64,000 nucleotides of DNA, from assembly GCA_004335835.1 (NCBI GenBank), contig RWJK01001001.1, positions 34,399-98,398 of the forward strand, read 5' to 3'. Below are positions 21,775-32,900 of this stretch, one piece after another. The position numbers were made by a program, and so were the translations under genes. Source of the stretch: Scenedesmus sp. ARA3. Lineage: Eukaryota > Chlorophyta > Chlorophyceae > Sphaeropleales > Scenedesmaceae. The first letter of the stretch is position 1. Every line of letters begins with the position of its first letter. The notes below the pieces were generated by a model. It saw only the letters and a program-made list of their open reading frames with translations, ran no database searches and was not told the DNA's origin.

Positions 21775-24538
21775 TGCCAGGTCATCCCGCTGAAGCTGCT
21801 GTCCAAGGCTCCCAGGGGCAGCACTGCCAAGGCCTTCCATGGCTTGAGGGCCAGCAGCAAGCTGGTGTATGCAGACCAGGTCCAGGTGCGCTGCTTTGGG
21901 GTGCCGCAAATGCCGTGTGCCTGTTCCTGAGTGCTGAGCGGCCCACACTTGCTGTGGCACTCGAATCTACTGCCTAGCAAGCACTAGCTGCACAGGAACA
22001 GCATACAAAGCACAGGGCTGCGCCAGCGGCGCAGTCAGCGGTGCTGGCACTGCTCATGTGCATCCAATCAGCCCAACCAGCGAGCACTGGTCTTTTTGCA
22101 ACCAAGGAGGTGCGTGTCTATGGGCCCGTTGTGGCCTGACCAGTAATTCTTTGAATATCGTTGAATGTGTCAAGCATGGTATTGCTTGGCCTCGTTACTG
22201 ACTGCAGGTGCCGTGGGCACACGCCACCTTCAGCACCAAGGAGCGCAGCAGGTGTGCCATCGTGCAGGAGCTGGCGCCAGCAGCTGCAGCAGCTGACGCA
22301 GATGATGCCAGCAGCGGCAGCGGCAGCCAGCAGCGGGTGTTCCTTGCTGAGCCTGTTGCCTTCTACAAGCTAGAGTCAGGTGGGCTGGCAGGATGCTGAT
22401 GGGCTGGCTCTGTGTGCCTTCCACGGCATTACGCAGCAGCTTTGCTGCACCGAGCAGCAGTGCACCGTGCTCTTTCATTTATGATGATAGCCTGTGTTCC
22501 GCTGTCTCGCTGTCCACCATCCGGCAAATGCACTGCATGTTCAGCTGCAGGTGAGTTGTGGGTGGGGCTGCTGCGCTTCTACAGTTCTTCAGGCACAATG
22601 CTGCGCATAAACATATGCACTGCGTGTTGCTGCTGCTGCTGCCGCTGCTGCAGGCTAGTGGCAGGTGGAGCTGCTATGATCCTGCACTCTGCTTGCACTG
22701 CGCTGCGCTCGGGCAAATGTACTGCTGCTGCTGCTGCTGCTGCAGGCGAGTGGTGGGTGGAGCTGCTGCGCTTCTACAGTCCCCCATAGTCCCTTCTGCA
22801 ATTTGTCACACAGCACGGTGCTCATGCAACTGTGCTGCGTGCTGCCGCCGCTGCTGCTGCTGCTGCTGCTGCTGCAGGCGAGTGGTGGGTGGAGCTGCTG
22901 CGCTTCTACAGCAGCAAGGAGCTGCGGCTGCTGGCCAAGGCGGCAGACACGCGGCTGCACCTGCCGCCTGACTTCCAGCTCAGCTACGAGCTGCTGCGCG
23001 GCATGTCGCACGAGCACGTGCGGCTGCGGCAAGTGCAGGGTGAGTGGGCTTGGGCCTTGTGATTAACACTGCTAGGCTGGTTCACTGGGTGAGTGGTGTT
23101 GTGGTGGTGTGCACTGCTGCTGCGGGGCATGGCGCATGAGCACGTGCGGCTGTGGCAAGTGCGAGTAGAATGATCAAAAACATTGCAGAGGTGCTGCTGT
23201 GTAGATGGTGCGGTGGTGTGCTCTGCTGCTGCGGGGCATGGCGCACGAGCATGTGCGGCTGCGGCAGTGCAGGGTGAGTGCTTTGCGGTTCTTCCTTTTG
23301 CAATCGCAGTGCTGGGTTGTTGGTTGGCTGCTGGACTGGGTGGGTGGTGTGGTGAGAGCTCTGCTGTTGCGGTGCATGGCCACGAGCATGTGCGGCTGCG
23401 GCAGTGCAGGGTGAGTGCTTTGCGGTTCTTCCTTTTGCAAACGCAGTGTTGGGTTGTTGGTTGGCTGCTGGACTGGGTGGGTGGTGTGGTGAGAGCTCTG
23501 CTGTTGCGGTGCATGGCCACGAGCATGTGCGGCTGCGGCAGTGCAGGGTGAGTGCTTTGCGGTTCTTCCTTTTGCAATCGCAGTGTTGGGTTGTTGGTTG
23601 GCTGCTGGACTGGGTGGGTGGTGTGGTGAGAGCTCTGCTGTTGCGCGGCATGGCGCACGAGCACGTGCGGCTGCGGCAAGTGCAGGGTGAGTGGGCTGCG
23701 GTTCTTCTTCTGTGCACGCACTGCTAGGCTGGTTGGCTGGGTATGTGTTCTGATGGTGTGCTCTGCCGCTGCGGGGCATGGCGCACGAGCACGTGCGGCT
23801 GCGGCAAGTGCAGGGTGAGCACCTTGGTATCCATCTTTTGCAAATGCACTACTAGGTTGTTGGCTGCATGACTGGATAGGTGGTGTGGTCTGAGAGCTCT
23901 GCTGCTGCGGGGCACGGCGCACGAGCACAACCGGCTGCGGCAGGTGCAGGGTGAGCAGCCTGCTTGGACGTACTGCAGCGCGTAGCGTGTGAAGGCACCG
24001 TGAATGAGAGGCGTCTCTCCAGCCAGCTCACCATGCTAGTGATGGTGTGCATGGTCATGACATAGCTAGCCGGTGCCGCAAAGCTGCTGCTGCTGCTGCT
24101 GCTGCTGCTGCGCTGCAAACATGGTGGCTGCAGGCGAGTTCAAGCTGAGCAAGGTGAAGAAGGTGCCCGCAGCCAGCAGCAACATGTTTTCATGATTTTA
24201 ACAAGCAACAGCCATTGCTATGTTGTTGCTGCTCCTGCTGCTGCTGTTGTGCCATGTATGGCTGCAGGCGAGTTCAAGCTGAGCAAGGTGAAGAAGGTGC
24301 CCGCAGCCAGCAGCAACATATGTGCATGACTTCAACAAGCAACAGCCATTGCCATGTTACTGCTGCTGCTGTTGTGCCGTGTATGGCTGCAGGCGAGTTC
24401 AAGCTGAGCAAGGTGAAGAAGGTGCCCGCAGCCAGCAGCAGGGCGCGCCCCAACCCCTTCTTCTGGCGCTACAGCTTTGACAGCGCCAGCATGCAGGTGC
24501 TCACAGACAGGCCGGTGACGGACTTCACCGTGCAGTAG
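16750..24538 (+). CDS. BRCT-domain protein with long disordered Gln/Ala/Ser region
   Basis: Exons 16750-16891, 17033-20545, 21010-21164, 21781-21885, 22208-22379, 22878-23039 and 24393-24538 join in phase to 1464 aa. Residues ~40-125 form an N-terminal BRCT domain that crosses intron 1: GLVITSSG, FHGPAKQELQRLAHSFG, then TTHLICKR and the hallmark Trp in IVTYDWLL. BRCT domains bind phosphopeptides or each other in DNA-damage and replication proteins. The next ~1,090 residues are low complexity (polyQ, polyA, S-rich, acidic EE/ED patches) with TPVK-free but repeated VKQE and IKQER motifs that could be SUMO-acceptor sites (inference). The last ~250 residues are ordinary, conserved-looking sequence (KAFHGLRASSKLVYADQVQ, EWWVELLRFYSSKELRLLAK, RPNPFFWRYSFD) that I cannot assign. 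It is probably nuclear. The introns around exons 3, 6 and 7 are full of duplicated exon edges, so the true splice choices need transcripts. Confidence 0.75.
20721..20935 (+). repeat. Two pseudo-exon copies of BRCT-gene exon 3 start
   Basis: Copies after CTGCAG acceptors at 20721 and 20838 repeat the beginning of exon 3 (GYAEAGSSNDDDEATL at 21010). The first hits TGA after 12 codons. The second keeps GYAEAGSGAESSNDDEASLD and then shifts frame. Spacings are 117 and 172 bp. Confidence 0.7.
21085..21640 (+). repeat. Four-copy ~151-bp donor-side repeat at exon 3 end
   Basis: The last ~80 bp of exon 3 (AKPMTKQLGAHLAHLSQAGC) plus the donor and ~70 bp of intron occur four times. Donor GTs lie at 21165, 21316, 21466 and 21617, a period of 150-151 bp. 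Any of the four donors looks usable, but only the first follows an in-frame exon with a proper acceptor. Confidence 0.8.
22551..22795 (+). repeat. Three pseudo-exon copies of BRCT-gene exon 6 start
   Basis: The acceptor plus GAGTGGTGGGTGGAGCTGCT-like sequence occurs at 22551, 22654 and 22746, upstream of the true exon at 22878. The copies are preceded by CTG runs. The copy at 22746 runs into TAG and the one at 22654 is diverged. Confidence 0.75.
23100..23960 (+). repeat. Seven-copy ~130-bp donor-side repeat after exon 6
   Basis: The end of exon 6 (RGMSHEHVRLRQVQ plus GTGAGTG) and adjoining intron is repeated seven times, at about 23124, 23233, 23372, 23509, 23646, 23776 and 23910. Copies 3 and 4 are nearly identical over 135 bp. 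Six of the seven keep a GTGAG donor. This array creates His/Pro/Cys-rich shadow ORFs on the other strand. Confidence 0.85.
24120..24350 (+). repeat. Two pseudo-exon copies of BRCT-gene last exon start
   Basis: GGCTGCAG followed by GCGAGTTCAAGCTGAGCAAG and GTGAAGAAGGTGCCCGCAGC occurs at 24134 and 24268, and for a third time at the true exon 24393. The first two diverge after CAGCAGCAACAT and have no stop-to-donor continuity. Confidence 0.85.
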
Positions 24539-26924
24539 ATGCAAGCGGGGTTGGCGAGCTGCACGAAAAGGGGGTTGGTAGGCTGTGCAGTGTCTTGCAG
24601 GGCGTTTGTGGCGTGCAGACCAGCAGCATGGCTGCTTATTGTTGTGCACGTCGTAACTGTGTTGGTGGAAAGATGTGGTTCCAGCTCAGCGGGTGTTCCA
24701 TGCAGCTGCGGGTTATGCTTGCTGAACGGCTGCTGTCACAGCGCTCCATGCAACGATTGCTCCATCTGTACTGCGACACCAGCTGGTGCAGCAGCGGTGA
24801 TGGCTGGTATGCAGGGGCGCTAGGCAGGCCAGAGGCAGATTAGGTTGGTGTGGCAGTGCAATGGGGCTGCGCATGCGCAGTGCAGCGGAGTTTGAACATT
24901 CAAGCTTTCTGGAGAACAGCTGCCCAGCCGATAGGATGTGTCAACCATGACTGTATTTCCTTCTTAGTGCTGCCCTGTGTCTATCACGTCGTCCCATGGT
25001 GACTGGGGTGGATCAGGTGAATGCTGGCCTGGTCGCTGTCTAGTTTGTGCTTGGGACCACTGCCGCAAACTTGATCCACACTGGGACATATGGCGCGTAG
25101 TTGCAGCGGCATAAGTAGTTACCAGGATGCCGCTTCTTGCATCACACAGTGTCATGTTCATCGGTGCCTTTCATACCGCCATCAACAGCGCCAACGCAGC
25201 ATCCATCTCACAGCACCATTACCAACAGGCAGGGCCAGTCCATGCGTGTGAAGCAAAACAGTGTGCTGGAGCATAGTACTAGTAGCACGTTTCCTGCAGC
25301 AGGACAACACGTTGGCCAGCTTATAACAGAGCCTTTAAAATTTTAGCTATGCGTCTACTGCACCAGGCAGTGACGGACGAACGCGCAGTGTGGGCAGCGT
25401 AGCATGTGTGGCCTGCGGCATACACCACACGTACTCCACGGCTGTGGCTACCAACATCATGCCGCATGCAATGATGTGCTCATGTTGTTTGCTTGCATGT
25501 GCTTGATTGTCCTCTTCCCTAGAACAGTTCTGCCTCAGAACACATGACCTTTCAGTAGAATGAACATGCGATGCACTCTATGCATAATGTAATGTATATG
25601 CAGATGGCAAGCAGCAAGTTCAAATTGCAACATGCTGACAATCAGCATGTGACAAGCCTGCACATCACGAGAGTGCTCAACTGTACCAGCCACCATACAA
25701 TAGCATGGAAGCAAAGTACTGACAACTCCTATGCTTCTGATGTTGCGCACCTTTTCAATAAGCATCATCCCATCAACAGCGCAAGCTAGCTAGCATTGGC
25801 ATGATTATCACATCACTGATTTTGATTGTGGTCATGCCATCCACCCCCTGATGCAGCGGTGGCCTTGTGACATCCATAGCAACCAGGCAGGACGCATGAC
25901 TTGACAAAACAGCGTTGTGACGATCTGTCAAGACAGCCCAGCACTCATCATGCTGCAGCTAGGTAGTGAGCTGTAGCATACTGGGCACACAGTATCAAAT
26001 AGAAACTGGCAGTCATGCAAAGTCAAATGCGTAGCTATAGGAAGCGTTCATGCTTCACAAAGCACCCCGTCTCAACGGCTGTGGCTACAGACATCACAAG
26101 GCATTCACCACCCTATTGCTGTGACGTTCAAAGCCAGTAGTCAAAGAGATTCCTGTGAGTCACAAACATATTCTCACTGCAGCTGTGCTGGAAAAAAGCA
26201 CCACTCCTCACTAGCATGCAGCAGTGCACATTCATGCAATGCAAACGATGCATGGTGCGCATAGCTGGTGGGTTGAACACTCAGCTGCTACACTCAAAAC
26301 GCAGGTACCGTCCGCATTTGATCAGCTCTGATCTGGGCACGTAATCAACAAGCTCATGATGCAACATGATGATCATCATCAAGTCTCAAGCCTCTACACA
26401 GCCAAGGGCAGTGCTCAGCTGCACCAGCCCTTACAACAACAGTACAGCAGAATACTACAACTCTCTCTATGCTGAAGTCAGCGTGCACCTGTCACTGGTG
26501 CCACCCATCTCTCAATCTAGCTGACACCGCCAGGCAGCAGGGCTGAAGCAATGCACGCGCACCTAGCAGAGTAAAACAGCAAGCAAATCAATGCCAGGGC
26601 CCACATGTAACTCTTCTCTCTCTCAAATCTGGTGCGACACAGTGACCAGCTGTTGGCACAGGCCAGGTCAGCGACGCCTGCAAGCCAACACCATTCAAGT
26701 GTTGGCTGCGCCAGTGCCTCACAAGGCTCTTGATCACACACTTAAAATCAATTCAACTTCATGCGCGGCACACGTCCCAGTGGCTCGGCTGCCAGCACAT
26801 TTAGTAGTCTACTAGGGCTGTGGCTATATAGTATTGATGATTTATTCATGGGCTTGGAAGGCATAACATTGCCTTTTTGTTGCATCAACCATACCTGGCA
26901 GATGCACTGCAGAGCTCAGGGTGT
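24539..26924. other. 2.4 kb convergent intergenic region, no gene seen
   Basis: The BRCT gene ends here from the left and the GCC2/GCC3-like gene ends here from the right, so both 3' UTRs lie within it. Composition is less GC- and CTG-rich than the genes, and open frames are all below about 90 codons with no splice partners. Confidence 0.6.
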
Positions 26925-29900
26925 TCAGTCTGACCCTGACCCTGACTCTGACTCCGAGTCATTGTCGTACTCTAACCATGATCTGATTCTTTGAATGAAC
27001 TCCCACTTCTGGCAGATCAGGCCAAGTGTACCATCCATGGGCAAGCCAAAAAAGTCCACGTGGAATGTTGAGCCATGCCATCCCACTGCAACCTCGCCTG
27101 TCTGGCATTTGGTGACCGCCTGCCTGGCGACTTGCACATTGTCAGGGAGATCCCAGCCAAAAGTACCTAGGGTATCAAATCCCACGCCTGTCCATGGCAA
27201 CTTCCTGCTGCCCTTGAGTGAAAAGCCACGGCCAACAATTTCGTTCCAGACTCCGTTTTTCAAGGCACCCAGCACAGTAACCTCGTCAAAGCCTGCAGGG
27301 AGGTTCACCTCATGATCAATGAACACCAAGTTCTGCGCATCAGGCATGATTGGCGTCAGCGTATAGTTATCGCTGCATGTCGCAACCCAATACAACGCAT
27401 TGCGCGTGACTTGCGTAACCTTGTTGATGAAGGCCCCAGGAGGGCACTGCATTGCGAAGGGTTCAGGCTTCAGACTCTCAGCGTCTGCACCAGTTGGCTC
27501 GTCACCTGCTGCCTGGTAGCGGTTAATGCCCAAGCATGCTGCTGCTGCCTCAGCGTAGGTGGTATTTTTGGGGTCCTCTGTGTAGTAGTTCCCGATGCCG
27601 TTCATGATCGCAAAAATATCATCTGTCACGCTCTGGAGGTTGGAGTTCTGCCATGCCGCCGTCTGGGGTCCATTTAGGACATAGTCAGCATTGAAGCAAC
27701 CAAAAAACGTACCCCATATATGCTCCAGACAGGGCATGCTTATGGTGGCCGCGGGCCATACATAGAATACCGTTCCATTCGGCAAGGATTCTCTTCCTAT
27801 AGGCATAAAATCTTGACAAACATTGTCACCTGCAAGGCACGCGTGTACACAAAGGATGTGACAAAGTGTGTCAAACCAATGTTGGGTGGAGAGCAAACAC
27901 GAGGGATGCGATGAGCAACTTAAAGGGTACATATCATAGTGTAGGAGCAACTGCGTGTCAGCAGTGCGGTTTTATCACTGCCACACTGACAGATGCTGTA
28001 AGCTACTAGCAGTTGCAGGATGTGCTCACCCTCTTTCTCACACTTGCCCTCGGCGCCATTGTAGTATCCTTCCTCACACTGGCACCCTTGACCATGGATG
28101 CATGTGCCGCGCTCGGAACAAGTGTTTTGCAGGCAAGGGTCTGCATGGAGCAGAGGACCAACAGGCTTGTGAAAGTCAGTCAAAATTGTGCTGGCAGGGG
28201 ATCAAAAATAAATTGTTCTGGCAGGAGGTCTGTACGATAAACTGCTCTGGCCGGGGCATGCAAGGATTAGGTTCCAGCAGGCTCGTCAGCAACAGCAAAA
28301 TGGCGAGAGCGGTGCAGATGATGCACAGCCAAGACAGCAGAAGTTTGCGCATATGCATGGCACACATGCATGGCACACATTTCTGCTGCTTTTGTTGCCA
28401 TACTTGGCGAAAAAACATTTCAAGCCCGGTTTGTGTTTCAAAGAAAGGAAGCTTGGCCCTATCAGCAAGGTAGCCTGTTAGCAAGCCACACTATGCCGAA
28501 GGGCAGCATCAGTAGCCCAAGTAGGCAGTGGGAACATAATTAAAGCGTGGCTGGCGTGGCTGCTTCATACGTCGCTTGCCGCACATTGCACTTGTAAAAG
28601 TGGCAGCAACAGCAGGGCCGCTGGCAGTCGACAGATGGCTCACCTTTGTCATATCTGCCAGGCTGGGCAATGCGCTTGCTGCTGGTGGAGACGGTGTCAT
28701 TAGCCTTGTCCGTGTTGATCAAGGTTCGAACTCCCGCCAAGGTAGAGCCCGCCCGCAGGTCGTAGCCACCACTTGCTGCTTTTACGAATCCCCAGCAAGA
28801 GGGATCCGCATCGCAGGCATCCGCAGCATCAGCCAACTCAAGCTTGTTGATGATCAACCTGCCCCATGGCGGTTGCACGATGGCGGAATACGTGTACTTG
28901 GCGTACGCGCCGCTGCCAATGGTACGGGCCTTGACGCGCCCTGTAGTGCTGTTGGCGCTGCCATTGCTGCCACCGGTAGCATTGGCTGTGGCCTTGGCAT
29001 CTGCAGAGGCAGCTGAGACGCGGCTCGCTGCTCGGATGTCGTTGCTGGGCGGCAGCTTGTAGTAGACCTCTGCCGCATCAGGGGCAGAGCTTGGAGTGGG
29101 CCTGAAGGCCCAGCAACCTCTGAAAGGAGTTGCTGTGTAGTGATACTCAACAAACTGGCATGCCGCAGTGTTTCGGCAGTAGTTGACGCACTCCTCCAAA
29201 GAGCCTGTTTCCCACCCCATGAGGTCATACGCATAATCACCGGCATCGTCTGTTTTGAAGACTGACGTGCCAACAAAAGAGCTCTGTAGGCAAACCAACA
29301 GATGCAGCAAAGAAGTTGTGATGCTGCGGACACTTCTGGTAATGTGGTTGCTACAGGCATATGCATAACCCGACGGCAGTGGTGGCTACTGCAGGTCAGC
29401 AGCTGCGCTTGCTCTGCCTGCCGCATGATAGTAAACAACACTTTGATGAGTTGATGGCTGCATGGGACCCGTGGCACTGGGTTGGCACCGTGGCTCGCCT
29501 CTTGGCGACAGCTGATGCACGACCCCTCTTATAGCATGAGGCGGACGCCCAAACCTGATGATGTGTACGTACACCCTATCAGGCCGCATGTACGTACACC
29601 CTATCAGGCCCCATACAGCGGACTGCAATCCTATCATGGTGCAAAATTTCTTTTATTTATCATTGTGCAGCGGTGCGCGTGCGAGTCGGGGGCAAGGTGT
29701 TGTTATAGCTACAGCTGTGCAAGAGCGCTATGGAGAATCTGTATATTTGTTGGAGCAGCGCTGCAAGCTAGCTCACCAGCTGGGTGTGGACTGGCAGGCA
29801 GTCGCTGTCAGATTCCGCGCCAGTCTGCAGCGTAGTGCTGTCAGACGTGAAATCCTCCTGGCCTTCGTAGCGGAAGGTCATGGCCGGGCACTTCATGCAC

Positions 29901-32900
29901 TCCCAGTTGGTCCGCTCTTCGCCAGTGAAGGGGTTGGTCCTTTCGCCATTGCTGAAGAAGCCGCGCTCACACGCTACACATCCGCCGTATGCGTTGTAGA
30001 ACTTGCGGCCAGAGCCGGCCTCGCAGACTGCAGGGCAGAGCAGGAGAACACACGTGTGTACACGCAGACGTCAGGTGATTGTAATGCGTTGACAGCACAA
30101 CAAGGGGGAGCAGCGGCAGGTCCAGGCAAGTAGCAACAGCTGCCGCCTTCTGACTACGTGCTGTGGTGCATTGTGTATCATCACGCAGCAGCTGCTGTCT
30201 CACATGCCTGCTAGATATGACAGTATAACGGCTGAACAACATGCCACATGACAGAGCATGCATGTGGTATGCCAGCTGGCTCGTACAATCTTGCAGCGCA
30301 GTGCACCACGACTGAAATCGGTTGGATGAGATCATGTTGCTCTACTCTTTATCTTACATACTAAAATACAAACACGAAATAATCGACTGATGCAGAGCCA
30401 TGTGGCACTTGCCTGTGCAGTTTGCCACAGAAATGGAGCCTGACTCAAGGGTAGTGCTGTAGGGTGGGCAAGACTTGCACCTGGCTGACACATCTGCAAA
30501 AGTTTCTTCGCCGCCTGTGCTACTGCTGTAACGGCCTACATGTACACGTGTACACGTGCAGCAGCACAAACTTCAGTGAGAGGCCACAGGTTGTGTAACA
30601 GCCTGCACTGGAGCAAGGTTGCATGATCTACAGTGCATGTCTGTACGCTGTCAACATGCACACGCTGCTGCAGCCGTTGATGCGCAAGACAAAGAGCTTT
30701 GCATGAAATCCACGGCAAGGCTGTATGTATCTAGCCGCTGGTGACTCTGCGTCCTGCGGCCGTCGCTCCACACAGGCGCACTGGAATATATGCTGCGGCA
30801 TCTTAACTGCCAAAAGGTCCTTGTGGCAAGCACAGATCTATGACGCACCTATGGGGCACTCAGCAACATCCAGCTTTGCCTGGTCCGCTAGGCTTCCAGG
30901 AACAGGCTTGGATGCCCCTGTGTCATACCACTTGTCACGTGGGGTGAGGCCTTCCGGGTTGTAAATGCCAAATCCAGGCTGCACGAAGCAGTTGATCACG
31001 GACTGCTTTTTCCCTGGCTCACTCAGCGTGGAGCGCCCCTTGCCACATTCAGTGCATGGAAGCTTGGACCTGGCGCGCAGGAAAAGCAAGTCACAAGTCA
31101 CAATCTCTATGCGTTGGAAGCAGGCAAGCCTGCTTGAGCCTATGATCTTCCGTGCGTAAAGTAGTGCGTAAAGTAGTGAAGGGACAGGCCTGGTAAAGGA
31201 AAAGAAGGGACAGGAGCTGGGTACGCAACACCAACTGAAGTGCAATAAAGTAAACGAATAACTCCCTGTTTAGTAAAACATTCACCAACAGAATGCGCAT
31301 TGTGACGCATGGTCCTATCAGCAGATGTGCCGTGCTTTGTCTGCACTTGCCTACACGCGTTCGTCAAAAAAAGCATTGATGACCGCTGCAGCAGTAAAAA
31401 GGAAGCCTGCGCCTTGCCTGCAGCACTTGAGATTCACTGCCAGCACCACTCAAATATTGCAACTGCTCCCACTAACTTGTCATCACTCACCCGCAATCAG
31501 CTCATGACCCTTCTGGCCACTTCCAAGCGCAATTGCATACATATTAATAACGAAAGACTTTGATGAAACAAACTCTCCCGCGAGCAACCCATGAGCCGTC
31601 CGAGCACTCCACAGCTGCTTTTGTATGAAAGAAGTTTTTTGATCATACAATTCTCTCCCACGAGCAGCCCATGAGCCGTCGAGGCACTCCGCAGCTGCCT
31701 CTGGAAAAATACAAAATTTCAGAAGGTATTGATGAAAAACTTTCCTGCGAGCAGCCCATGAGCCGTTGCAGCACCCAACAGCCGCCTTTGTGTAAATATA
31801 AATAAGAAATTAATACTTTGGTATTACAAGGCAGCTGTGGAGTGCTCGGACTGTTGATGGGCCGCTCGCCGGTGAGTTTATGTTCTTGAATGTCTTTTGT
31901 ATATTTATGCACAGGTGGCTGTGGAGTGCTCGGACGGCTCTTGGGCTGCTCGTGGGTGAGTTTTCTATACAGTTTGATTTATGAATGCGCATGTGGCTGT
32001 GGAGTGCTTGGTCGGCTTATGGGCTGGTTGCGATTGAGTTTTTTCAGAACATTTTTGGTTTGTACAAAGGCAGCTGTGGAGTGACTGGACGGTTCATGGG
32101 CTGCTCGCAGGTGAGATTTTTTCTCATTGTTATTTATCTAAAAAAAGGCAGCTGTGGAGTGCTCAGACTGCTGATGTGTTGTGGGTGAGTGTTCATAACT
32201 AAATACAAATTTAAGCAAATAATACATAAAATGTTAATCAACTGAATAACTAAGCAGGTAAATAAATAAATAAGCAGATAAATAAATAAACAAATAATAA
32301 ATAAGTACATAAATAAATTAAAAAATTAAAATTATAAATTTGCTATAAAATAACTCACCCACGAGCAGCCCAGGAGCCGTCCGAGCACTCTACAGCCGCC
32401 TTTGCATATGCTCCAAATCCAGCCGGGTTCATGCATCTGTCGCCGTATGGGCCCACTTCGTACCCCTCTCCGCAGTACACCGTGATAGGCCTGCATACAG
32501 TGGCTGAGGCCGTGCCAAAGGTCATAGCTGTGGCGCCAACTGTATTAATGGGGCAGGGAAATGCCCTCCACGTGCTGATGCTGGCATCCAAGGACAGATC
32601 CCGCACAAGGCCCCAATCTGGCATGATGTCTGCAACAGGCACAGCACAGGCAGCACATACCGCATTGTGTTTAGAACCACAAAACATGGCCCCAGCATAC
32701 GGGCAATGTGCTGAGCCTGGATGCCTGTATGGTTTGGATGAGGACGGTGACAGAATGGCAGGGAGCACGCTGGCTAGCCGTCCGCTCTCACAGCGTGATC
32801 TATGTTGACAGAACAGCTGTTGGGCCACTGCAGTATCCTAGAGGCAGCAAGCTGTTCAGGCCTGATATTGATCAACAATGCAGCCGGCGTGGCAGGCTGC

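Noticed and set aside
22984..23928. 314-codon His/Pro/Thr/Cys-rich open frame on - strand
   Set aside because: Produced by the ~130-bp repeats of the exon 6 donor edge; the period keeps the frame open but the peptide is only the repeat translated.
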